Shown piece by piece: positions 1-5,604 of a stretch of 5,604 bases of DNA. The number at the start of each line of letters is the position of its first letter. Position 1 is the stretch's first letter. The DNA comes from Nitrospiraceae bacterium (GTDB lineage Bacteria > Nitrospirota > Nitrospiria > Nitrospirales > UBA8639), in the NCBI GenBank assembly GCA_003523945.1, contig DOFS01000349.1, positions 2,083 through 7,686 on the forward strand, written 5' to 3'. A program made the translations under genes and the position numbers. The notes beneath the pieces are model-generated. The model was not told where the DNA came from and searched no databases. It saw only the letters and a list, made by a program, of their open reading frames with translations.

Positions 1-1622
1 TGCCGATCGCCGTCCACCCATTCTTTCAGTTGCCCCCACTGGCGGATCAACGCTTCATGAGAGACTTCTACCGTTTCCTCGGCGCTGCCGGTCAATTGGG
101 AGGTCACCAGCAAGCGTTCGTCGGCCAGCATCTTGACGAGTGGTTGCAGTCCTTCGCCCAGTTCCGCGAAGGTGGCTCGCCTTCTGGTGTCCGCCTCGCC
201 TTCTCCCGGCCGTACCAGTCGCAGGAAGATGTGCTGGATTCTCCGTTGATTTTCCGGACTGGCCTTCTGGTAGAGGGCTTGGGCTTTCTGGGCGATCGCC
301 CCTTCCAGCTGGCCCATGCCACGGTAGGCCTCATGGTGCATCAGACTTCCACGTCGCTGCTCCCAGAGTTGGCGCAAGACAAATTCCAGTAATGGCAAAT
401 GCCCCGGTTCGTCGCCGGCCTGCTCCAACAGCAGGTCCACCAGGCCCGTTTCAAAGGTGAGCCCCACCAGCTTGGCCGGTTCTTTGATGGCTAAGCGCAA
501 TTCTTCCCTGGTCATCGGTCCGATCAGCACCTGGGCCTCTTGCACCCGATCCGAAAGCGGCCGGTAGGCGGTGATTGCCCGACCGAAAAAATCTCCCCGG
601 AGTGTCAACACGACATGCAGCTGTCCGGTTTCCGTGGCCTCAAGCACCTGATCCATAAAGGTGCGGCGGGCCCGCACATCCTGACACAGCGTATAGAGCT
701 CTTCCCATTGATCCACGATGAGAAGCAACCGATCGGTCCCCGGCTGCTTGTCGAGGATACGCTCGACGACATCGCGCAGTTTAATGGGTGGTCGTTTGGA
801 ATCCTCGGGAAGCATGGCATCGGCCATGTTGTTAATTTCTTGTAACCGTTTGGTCTCGGCCATGTCTGGTTCGAGAAAGGGCAGCAGTCCTGATGCAAGG
901 GCGCGCACCGGACGATCGGTGGGCATGATGGTGATCACCTCCCATACCTGCTCACGACTTTGGCGCAGCGCCGGCACGAGGCCGGCACGGACAATGGACG
1001 ACTTCCCGCTGCCGGACGCCCCCACGACGGCAACCAGCTTATGCTGATTGATCTTTTGAGCCAGTTGGGTGATATCCTTGGCCCGGCCAAAAAAGAACGG
1101 GGCATCTTCCTCCCGGAAATAGAGAAGACCACGATAAGGGCAGATCGTGCTCCGCGTCTCTTGGACAGCAACTTGGACATCAGAGCCTGGCGGCTCCCCC
1201 TGGACGGCCTTATTTAGAATGGCGAGGAGGACGGGGTCGTCCGGACGAGTGCGCAAATCGACCCAGGTTTGTTGACTCAGGAAACCGAGCGGCGGTTCTG
1301 CGCCGGGCAGCAGAACAGGAATGACCGGAAATGTTTGGCCCTGCTTCTCTGCCGTGACCTGACGTTGCAGAGCCAGATATTGCTCACGCTGCTGCCACGG
1401 GCCCATATCCCCTGGCCCGAGGCAGACGGCCACAGCCCGACAGTGGGCGAGGTTCGACTCCAAGGCTTCTAGCCAGGACTGCCCAGGGGTGAGATACCAC
1501 CGGTCAAGAAAGACCTGAAGCCCCTGCTCCCGTAAGCGGCGGGCGAGCGCCTCAACCTGGGCATGATCCCGCCAGTGGTAACTCAGAAAGACATCGAAGT
1601 GAGTCGGTGATCGATCAGGCAT
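1..1622 (-). CDS. TIR-nSTAND1 NTPase, putative defence/cell-suicide protein (C-terminus beyond left edge)
   Basis: I read 540 uninterrupted codons from the ATG at 1622-1620 to the left edge, with no stop or frameshift. Residues about 9-125 form a TIR domain: FDVFLSYHWRD opening, VFLDRW at 37-42, then GPWQQRE at 74-80. E80 falls where NAD-cleaving TIR domains such as SARM1 have their catalytic glutamate. After a linker, residues 161 onward match the nSTAND1 NTPase family: CPYRGLLYF followed by FFFGR, Walker A GASGSGKSS (201-209, K207), Walker B LLIVDQWEEL (300-309, D304), LRGDFFGR (341-348), and the closing SHEALIRQW (521-529). Family knowledge: STAND proteins sense a ligand through C-terminal repeats, oligomerise with ATP and switch on the N-terminal effector. 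The effector here would therefore be NAD depletion (inference). WD40 or other repeats are expected beyond the edge. The start follows a weak GGGA and overlaps the upstream ORF's stop, suggesting translational coupling. Confidence 0.92.
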   Translation of the reverse strand, partial: MPDRSPTHFDVFLSYHWRDHAQVEALARRLREQGLQVFLDRWYLTPGQSWLEALESNLAHCRAVAVCLGPGDMGPWQQREQYLALQRQVTAEKQGQTFPVIPVLLPGAEPPLGFLSQQTWVDLRTRPDDPVLLAILNKAVQGEPPGSDVQVAVQETRSTICPYRGLLYFREEDAPFFFGRAKDITQLAQKINQHKLVAVVGASGSGKSSIVRAGLVPALRQSREQVWEVITIMPTDRPVRALASGLLPFLEPDMAETKRLQEINNMADAMLPEDSKRPPIKLRDVVERILDKQPGTDRLLLIVDQWEELYTLCQDVRARRTFMDQVLEATETGQLHVVLTLRGDFFGRAITAYRPLSDRVQEAQVLIGPMTREELRLAIKEPAKLVGLTFETGLVDLLLEQAGDEPGHLPLLEFVLRQLWEQRRGSLMHHEAYRGMGQLEGAIAQKAQALYQKASPENQRRIQHIFLRLVRPGEGEADTRRRATFAELGEGLQPLVKMLADERLLVTSQLTGSAEETVEVSHEALIRQWGQLKEWVDGDR

Positions 1623-1854
1623 GCGGATTCCCATGGTTCGCAGAAGGGACATAGCCGTAGCGAAAGGTGATTCTTCTCACTTCCCTATCGGCCAGCTCTA
1701 CGTTTTGGCGGCATTGATTGATGGGTCGTCGATCGGCCCACAAATAGTCCTCTATGGGGAAGACCTGTTGGCCAACTTTCCGAAGGGCCTCGAAGAGGAC
1801 TTGCCGATAGTCTTTCAGATCTTCGTAGGTGGAGGAGAGATAAATCGTGACCAT
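1615..1854 (-). CDS. Truncated DUF4062 N-terminal domain protein, probable remnant
   Basis: This 79-residue ORF opens with MVTIYLSSTYEDLKDYR and continues through PIEDYLWADRRPINQC to FRYGYVP, the usual order of landmarks in the first half of DUF4062. DUF4062 is a Rossmann/TIR-like domain commonly found at the N-terminus of STAND NTPases. The family normally continues with a SITELEY-type segment; here a TGA follows NPHA. The strand just before RYGY, usually hydrophobic (like YVGLFAW), reads EVRRITF, with two charged residues in the core, so the fold is probably damaged. The stop lies inside the start of the TIR-nSTAND1 gene (shared ATGCCTGA, 1615-1622). No Shine-Dalgarno sequence precedes the ATG, and the frame is closed upstream by a TAA at 1909-1911. 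It may be a decayed fragment left by domain replacement, or a short leader ORF that couples translation to the TIR gene. The domain match is clear; a working function is doubtful. Confidence 0.65.
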   Translation of the reverse strand: MVTIYLSSTYEDLKDYRQVLFEALRKVGQQVFPIEDYLWADRRPINQCRQNVELADREVRRITFRYGYVPSANHGNPHA

Positions 1855-1975
1855 TGTGTTACAGGAAGGAAGAATACGTCCTGTGAATGGTTGTTCCCTT
1901 GAATGAGCTTATTTGGCCAGAACGGGAAAATAACTGCAAGCCCTTGTAGAGAGGGTGGTTGGGTCATTTTATGAA

Positions 1976-2019
1976 CTGTCAGAATACAGATTCCAGAAAA
2001 CGCGGGGTCGGAATGACAG
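1976..2019. repeat. Degenerate REP-like palindrome
   Basis: Outer arms CTGTCA (1976-1981) and TGACAG (2014-2019) are perfect inverted repeats. Inner arms ATTCC (1990-1994) and GGAAT (2010-2014) pair around a GC-rich centre, although the two pairs are offset by several bases and share one base, so the hairpin is imperfect. On the minus strand the segment begins GTCATTCCGACCCCGCG, resembling the GTCATTCC...GGAAT type of intergenic palindrome common in many bacterial genomes. Only one copy is present in the window, so its repeat nature is inferred from resemblance. Confidence 0.3.
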
Positions 2020-2111
2020 AGACAGAAATTGATGTTGAAAATATTGGGGGAGCGATACACCCACCTTACGCCCGATGGGGGATCAGACCAAGTCAAGCAC
2101 ACAACACCCTA

Positions 2112-2140
2112 TTGATGGGGCCTTCCTCTCCCAGTATAAT
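2112..2140 (+). promoter_or_regulatory. Sigma-70-type promoter of hicBA
   Basis: The -35 box TTGATG (2112-2117) and a perfect -10 box TATAAT (2135-2140) are separated by 17 bases, the optimal spacing. A start 7 bases after the -10 box falls at 2147, which is the A of the hicB ATG. The message is therefore predicted to be leaderless or nearly so, in line with the absence of any Shine-Dalgarno sequence before that ATG. Confidence 0.75.
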
Positions 2141-2146
2141 CTTTTT

Positions 2147-2338
2147 ATGGATACTGTTAAATTTACGTATTGGGAAGATCAGGGAAAATGGATCGGATAT
2201 TTGGAGGGATTCCCTGATTACCACACGCAGGGGGAATCGCTGGCAGATTTGGAATCCCATCTAAGGGACTTATTTAAAGACCTCCACAGTGGGGAAATCC
2301 CGGGTGTGAGGCGGGTCGCTGAGCTGCAGCTTTCATGA
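2147..2338 (+). CDS. hicB: HicB-family antitoxin (short form)
   Basis: The 63-residue product begins MDTVKFTYWEDQGKWIGYLE and continues with FPDYHTQGESLADLESHL, then SGEIPGVRRVAEL. This is the pattern of the compact HicB antitoxin fold (Y-x-GYL, FPDY, TQG, then a helix). HicB proteins bind and block the HicA ribonuclease. Longer HicB proteins add a C-terminal HTH or ribbon-helix-helix DNA-binding domain; here the protein ends at AELQLS, so no separate DNA-binding domain is visible. An in-frame ATG at 2075 would add 24 residues unlike the family, and the promoter at 2112-2140 lies inside that extension, so I chose 2147. The gene precedes its toxin and shares ATGA with it. One 60-base stretch (2161-2220) counts to 40% GC, well below the flanking genes, consistent with acquisition by transfer. 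Confidence 0.88.
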   Translation: MDTVKFTYWEDQGKWIGYLEGFPDYHTQGESLADLESHLRDLFKDLHSGEIPGVRRVAELQLS

Positions 2339-2514
2339 AGCGAAAGGATTTGGTCAAACAAATCGAAAAATTTGGATGTATTCTTATCCGCCATGGAGGA
2401 AAACACGACTGGTATCAAAATCCTATAACGAAAATTTCTCAACCCATTCCTCGCCATTCAGAAATCAACGAAAGACTCGCCCAACACATTATCAAAATGT
2501 TGCGGTCTTCTTAA
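2335..2514 (+). CDS. hicA: HicA-family mRNA interferase toxin
   Basis: This 59-codon gene runs from ATG at 2335 to TAA at 2512-2514. The product begins MKRKDLVKQIEKFGC and continues with IRHGGKHDWYQNP, QPIPRHSEIN and a C-terminal helix LAQHIIKML. These are the landmarks of HicA, a small dsRBD-like ribonuclease that cleaves mRNA. H24, in the GGKH turn, is at the position of the conserved catalytic histidine, so the toxin looks intact. The length matches the usual 55-80 residues. The start overlaps the hicB stop by four bases (ATGA), and no strong Shine-Dalgarno sequence is seen, so translation probably depends on coupling to hicB. This would keep toxin synthesis tied to antitoxin synthesis. 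GC by hand count over 2341-2514 is about 39%, clearly lower than the neighbouring operons. Confidence 0.9.
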   Translation: MKRKDLVKQIEKFGCILIRHGGKHDWYQNPITKISQPIPRHSEINERLAQHIIKMLRSS

Positions 2515-2533
2515 GCGTCTGATGTATCTCAAT

Positions 2534-2565
2534 TAGACAAAAAATATCCTGTCTACTTCTTTTTC
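2534..2565 (+). terminator. Weak hairpin after hicA, possible terminator
   Basis: TAGACA (2534-2539) and TGTCTA (2550-2555) form a perfect 6-bp stem with a 10-base AT-rich loop, followed by CTTCTTTTTC. The stem is short and AT-rich and the T tract is interrupted, so termination efficiency is uncertain. It lies in the 75-bp gap between hicA and the convergent exporter operon; in the other direction there is no good T tract. Confidence 0.3.
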
Positions 2566-2589
2566 AGGAAAAGTATTCGCCTCGTCAAC

Positions 2590-4176
2590 TTACTCCGACG
2601 ATTCAAGTCTGATCCTTCTGGCCTGAATGGGCTCACTTCTCCTGTGTGCTTGAGCGAATTGTTCATTCTGCCAACCCCCACCTACGGCTTTGAAGAGCGA
2701 AACCATATCCGTCAGGCGGGCGCGTTCCGTTTGCACGAGAGCAAGTTCCGCCTCCAGCACCGTTCGTTGGGCATCCAACACATCTAAATAGGTCACCAGG
2801 CCTTTTCGGTAACGGATGTCGGCCAGCTCCCTCGCATCCTGTGCCGATTGCACCTGGCGGCGTTGTTGGGTTATCTGCTCTTCCCGTGTCTGCAGGGCCA
2901 CCAGCACATCCGCCACTTCACGAAACGCGTTGAGGATCGTTTGCTGGTACTGTTCCAATAATTGCTGATACCGGAGTTCGGCCACTTCCAATCGTGCGAT
3001 GTTGGTGTAGCCTTCGAAGATCGGCAGGGTGACCGATGGCCCGATACTTAAGTTCCGGCTGCCCCATTTGAACCATTGATCGAATTCGCTGGTTTGAAAG
3101 CCTCCTGTGCCCGTTAATGCCACGGTCGGGAAAAAGTAGGCGCGGGCTTCGCCGATTCGGGCATTGGCGGCGATCAGGGTTTCCTCCACCTCCACAATAT
3201 CCGGACGCCGTTGCAAGAGATCCGCAGGCAGGCCAATCGGGATGATCGGTTGCACAACGGCGGTCCGCAATGGTTTAGGCGCGAGCGTGAGCGTATTGGG
3301 GCTGGCTCCCGTCAGCAGTTCCAATTGATGCCGTTGGACCCCACGCTGCCGACGAAGTTCGGGGATCTGAGCCGCTGTCTGTGCCACCAGAATTTCTGCC
3401 CGCTTCACATCTAAATCCGAGATGAGTCCTGCATGAGCCCGGTTGCGGATGAGGGATAACGAATCCTGTTGGAGCAACAAATTGTGTTCGGCGATTTCGA
3501 GTTGTTCATCCAACTCCCGAAGGCGAAAGTAGGCTTGCCCCACATCACTGATCAGGGACAACACGATACCCCGACGATCCATCTCACTCGCAAAGGCTTC
3601 CGCAGAAAAGGCTTCCTGACTGCGGCGAATACGCCCCCATAGATCTAATTCCCATCTTAGATCAATGGCCGAATTCCAGATATCGAAGTTGGCTCCCGGA
3701 GGTGCAAAGCCTTGAGGAGCGCCACTGGTTGGTGCCACCAGAATGCTTTCCGACCGGCGGATGCGGGTGTAGGCACCATCGACCGAAACATTGGGATACA
3801 AACCTGCTCCAGCTCCTTTCGCCAGCGCTCGGGCTTCCAGAACCCGAAACCCCGCTTGACGCATATCGTGATTCCGTTCAAGGGCTTGTTCAATGAGTCC
3901 ATTGAGTTCTTCGTTCTGAAACGAACGCCACCAGGACACCTCGGGAACCTCATCCATTGAGACCGGCAAACGGGACGCATCGCCATGTTCCGTCATCACA
4001 TCCCAGGATGGAGGGATCACGGTATCAGGCTTCTGAAAATCCGGTCCCACGAGACAACCTTGGAGACCGAAGACCAACATGCACGCACCTATCAACCGCT
4101 CCCAACGGAACGTCCCTTGTCCGTGAAAGCAGGAGCCATATCGAAGTTGAGATGTTGCCAGACGAAATCGTTTCAT
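2590..4176 (-). CDS. NodT/TolC-family outer-membrane efflux lipoprotein
   Basis: The 528-residue product forms the outer-membrane channel of a tripartite exporter. From the ATG at 4176 there is a basic N-region (KRFR), a hydrophobic stretch from about 28, and a lipobox ending LQGC at C41, so the mature protein should be lipid-anchored. VGPDFQKP follows directly, the standard opening of NodT-type factors, then SWWRSFQNEELNGLIEQAL. Two outer-membrane efflux repeats follow, with WELDLWGRIRR (175-185), GQAYFRL (213-219), LLTGASP (287-293), LLQRRPDI (320-327), PIFEG (385-389), YRKGLVTYLDVLDAQRT (456-472) and the closing FKAVGGGW (495-502). A polar tail of about 26 residues beyond GGGW is longer than usual. 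A TTG at 4215 would add 13 residues without better initiation signals. The gene lies 42 bases after the adaptor gene and ends at TAA 2590-2592. NodT factors often serve RND pumps; here the neighbours indicate an ABC exporter. Confidence 0.92.
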   Translation of the reverse strand: MKRFRLATSQLRYGSCFHGQGTFRWERLIGACMLVFGLQGCLVGPDFQKPDTVIPPSWDVMTEHGDASRLPVSMDEVPEVSWWRSFQNEELNGLIEQALERNHDMRQAGFRVLEARALAKGAGAGLYPNVSVDGAYTRIRRSESILVAPTSGAPQGFAPPGANFDIWNSAIDLRWELDLWGRIRRSQEAFSAEAFASEMDRRGIVLSLISDVGQAYFRLRELDEQLEIAEHNLLLQQDSLSLIRNRAHAGLISDLDVKRAEILVAQTAAQIPELRRQRGVQRHQLELLTGASPNTLTLAPKPLRTAVVQPIIPIGLPADLLQRRPDIVEVEETLIAANARIGEARAYFFPTVALTGTGGFQTSEFDQWFKWGSRNLSIGPSVTLPIFEGYTNIARLEVAELRYQQLLEQYQQTILNAFREVADVLVALQTREEQITQQRRQVQSAQDARELADIRYRKGLVTYLDVLDAQRTVLEAELALVQTERARLTDMVSLFKAVGGGWQNEQFAQAHRRSEPIQARRIRLESSE

Positions 4177-4218
4177 ATTCAATCCATCATCAATCAGACA
4201 CAGACACTCAAACAATTT

Positions 4219-5244
4219 TCAGGCTTGTGGTTCTTTGGCTTCTTCTGATTCTCCACCAACGGGATTGTGATCCTGGTGAGGATTCAGCCTGGTTCCGCCT
4301 TGAGGGCCGACCGGATTGCCGGAGCGTTCGATATAGACATCAACTTGTTGCCCCACATACACAGGAAAAGCCGGCTTCTCAAAGCCATAAATCACTTGAA
4401 GGACCCGCGTATCCACCCGTTCCCGATTATCTCCAGTCAGGGAACGCTTGGGCACAATATAGGGTTCAATACGGTTGAACGTCAGAGGGATGGCCTTATC
4501 CGTAAAACCTTTCAAATAGGCCACAGCCGGACTACCCGGCATCACCAACGGCGCATTGACTTCATCGATATCAGCACGCACCTGCAAGGTCTCCGTATCT
4601 CCCAAAAGGATGAGGGGCTCTTGGGCATTCACCATGGCATATTCTCCCGCCCGGATGTTGACTTGAAGAATCGTCCCCGCCCGAGGTGCACGCACCGTCA
4701 GACGATTCAACATGGTTTGCGCCTCATCCCGTTCTGTTTTCGCCAAGTGCAGATCGGCCCTCGCGCGAATCAAGGCCCGCTTGGCCCCTTCAGCCTCATG
4801 CCACTTTCGCTGCACATCATCTTCACTCACAGCTCGACGGTCTGTGACCGACTGAAGCCGGTTCAGTTGGTCCTGGACATCACGTAGCCGAATCTCCTGC
4901 TCTGCAATCCGCGCCGCTGCGGACGGTAGCGAATCCGTTTTGGTTTGCAGTTGGGCCCGTAACTCCCGATCATCCAGCTGAAACAACGGATCTCCTTTTT
5001 CGACATGATCAGCCACTTTGACAAATATTTTAATTACGAGACCCGAGACCGGCGGGGCAATCCGGACGTTTTCGTTGACCGCTTCAATAATTCCGGCAGC
5101 GGCCAAAGTCACGGCATAGGGATTCTGCGGTGGAGCTTCCATCGGGGGAGGAGGAGCCGGTTTAATACGAGCTCCCCATAACGTCGCAATCGTCAGGAGA
5201 ATGCCTGCCAGCGCCAGCCAAAAACTCAGTCGTCGCAAGACCAT
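4219..5244 (-). CDS. HlyD-family periplasmic adaptor of an ABC exporter
   Basis: This complete 341-residue membrane-fusion protein links the inner-membrane transporter to the outer-membrane channel. Seen in order: one N-terminal membrane anchor (about 7-24), a proline run (29-34), a first lipoyl half (about 46-91, with APPVSGLV and VEKGDPLFQLDD), an Ala/Glu/Arg-rich helical hairpin (about 92-182), the second lipoyl half (183-214, VRAPRAGTILQVNIRAGEY), and a beta-barrel domain including KRSLTGDNRERVDTRVLQV (267-284) and VYVGQQVDVYIE (295-306). The 35-residue C-terminal tail is rich in Gly, Pro and acidic residues and looks disordered. The ATG directly abuts the ATPase stop (TAA-ATG). GGAGG at 5256-5260, inside the end of the ATPase gene, lies 11 bases upstream as ribosome-binding site. 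This arrangement resembles MacA or DevB adaptors, but the sequence does not reveal the substrate. Confidence 0.92.
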   Translation of the reverse strand: MVLRRLSFWLALAGILLTIATLWGARIKPAPPPPMEAPPQNPYAVTLAAAGIIEAVNENVRIAPPVSGLVIKIFVKVADHVEKGDPLFQLDDRELRAQLQTKTDSLPSAAARIAEQEIRLRDVQDQLNRLQSVTDRRAVSEDDVQRKWHEAEGAKRALIRARADLHLAKTERDEAQTMLNRLTVRAPRAGTILQVNIRAGEYAMVNAQEPLILLGDTETLQVRADIDEVNAPLVMPGSPAVAYLKGFTDKAIPLTFNRIEPYIVPKRSLTGDNRERVDTRVLQVIYGFEKPAFPVYVGQQVDVYIERSGNPVGPQGGTRLNPHQDHNPVGGESEEAKEPQA

Positions 5245-5604
5245 TTAGACGGGATCCTCCTGCCCCTGTTGAATTTGATCCACTCGTCCATCTTCCATAT
5301 GGACAATGCGATCACCAAATTCAAAAATCCGGGTATCATGGGTCACAATGATCACCGCCCGATCGGGCTGCTTCCCGATGTCATGCAATTGCTGCACAAT
5401 GCGGTGTCCCGTTTCCCCATCCAGGTTCGCCGTGGGTTCGTCACACAGAAGCAAATGCGGATCACCCACCAAAGCCCGGGCAATGGCCACCCGCTGCTGC
5501 TCTCCTCCCGAGAGTCTGGTCGGTAACGCCGCCAACCGCTCGCCCATGCCCATGGTTCCAAGGACCGCCTCCGCCTGAGCCAGGGCATCGTGTTTGGGCA
5601 CTCC
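5245..5604 (-). CDS. ABC exporter ATP-binding protein, MacB/DevA/LolD-like (5' part beyond right edge)
   Basis: The last 119 residues of an ABC ATPase are visible; the frame is open to the right edge, and the GTG at 5601 is an internal valine rather than a start. Present are the ABC signature [15 protein letters not shown], Walker [13 protein letters not shown] with the catalytic glutamate and D-loop, and the H-loop IIVTHD. A closing [10 protein letters not shown] is typical of DevA, LolD and MacB-type ATPases. Walker A and the Q-loop lie outside the window. The protein hydrolyses ATP at the cytoplasmic face of the inner membrane. It is directly followed, with no gap, by the HlyD-family adaptor gene, and then by the outer-membrane factor. 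A permease gene is not in the window and probably lies upstream. Which of the MacB, DevA or LolD branches it belongs to cannot be settled from the C-terminal third alone. Confidence 0.93.
   Translation of the reverse strand, partial: GVPKHDALAQAEAVLGTMGMGERLAALPTRLSGGEQQRVAIARALVGDPHLLLCDEPTANLDGETGHRIVQQLHDIGKQPDRAVIIVTHDTRIFEFGDRIVHMEDGRVDQIQQGQEDPV

Noticed and set aside
30..460. Plus-strand ORFs at 30-392 and 140-460
   Set aside because: They lie opposite the intact nSTAND1 reading frame and show no family motifs; their Pro/Arg-rich composition is typical of antisense shadows in GC-rich DNA.
104..1180. Possible frameshift splitting the TIR-nSTAND1 gene, suggested by short minus-strand ORFs in other frames
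   Set aside because: Codon-by-codon reading from 1622 to 3 gives one continuous frame with TIR and nSTAND1 motifs in order; the short ORFs are out-of-frame shadows.
1855..1980. Sigma-70 promoter for the DUF4062/TIR operon (minus strand)
   Set aside because: Candidate boxes such as TTGCAG and TATTCT exist, but none pair at good spacing with an acceptable partner box.
1815..2102. Minus-strand 95-codon ORF across the intergenic region
   Set aside because: It has no recognisable domain, overlaps the start of the DUF4062 ORF in another frame and covers the palindrome; it is better explained as chance.
2075..2146. Longer hicB starting at ATG 2075
   Set aside because: The extra 24 residues do not resemble HicB proteins, and the near-consensus promoter lies inside them.
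1959..2264. Plus-strand 101-codon ORF overlapping hicB
   Set aside because: It is out of frame with hicB, contains the hicB promoter within it and has no family resemblance.
3657..3986. ORFs within the outer-membrane factor gene on both strands, including 3702-3960 and 3957-4478 plus
   Set aside because: They overlap strongly supported NodT and HlyD frames and have no motifs of their own.

Overview
The window looks like a bacterial chromosome segment that is rich in G+C except for a short AT-rich patch. It joins a conflict/defence-type locus to part of an export operon. The gene families and codon style would suit a Nitrospirota-like or similar Gram-negative environmental bacterium. That is an impression only; no marker gene in the window fixes the taxon. 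The lipoprotein outer-membrane factor does show that the cell has an outer membrane.

Layout. Positions 1-1622 (minus strand) hold the first 540 codons of a TIR-nSTAND1 NTPase whose C-terminus lies beyond the left edge. Because the reading frame has no stop inside the window, this large gene is easy to miss. Directly upstream, overlapping it by 8 nt, is a 79-codon ORF (1615-1854, minus) that carries only the N-terminal part of a DUF4062 domain and looks like a truncated, partly decayed remnant. A 292-bp divergent intergenic region (1855-2146) follows. It contains a degenerate REP-like palindrome and, at its right end, a near-consensus sigma-70 promoter. That promoter would start transcription at or beside the ATG of hicB, implying a leaderless mRNA. 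hicB (2147-2338) and hicA (2335-2514) form an antitoxin-first HicBA toxin-antitoxin pair with an ATGA overlap and about 39-40% GC. A 75-bp convergent gap with a weak hairpin separates them from the next operon.

The right half (2590-5604, minus strand) is an ABC-type tripartite exporter operon transcribed leftwards: ABC ATPase (3' part only), then a HlyD-family periplasmic adaptor, then a NodT/TolC-like outer-membrane lipoprotein. The inner-membrane permease is not between these genes; if it belongs to the operon it should lie upstream, beyond the right edge. ATP hydrolysis in the cytoplasm would drive export through permease, adaptor and outer-membrane channel; the substrate cannot be read from the sequence.

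The most unusual parts are the DUF4062 fragment coupled to the TIR-nSTAND1 gene, which looks like an N-terminal domain replacement in a STAND defence protein, and the probably leaderless, compact HicBA module beside it.
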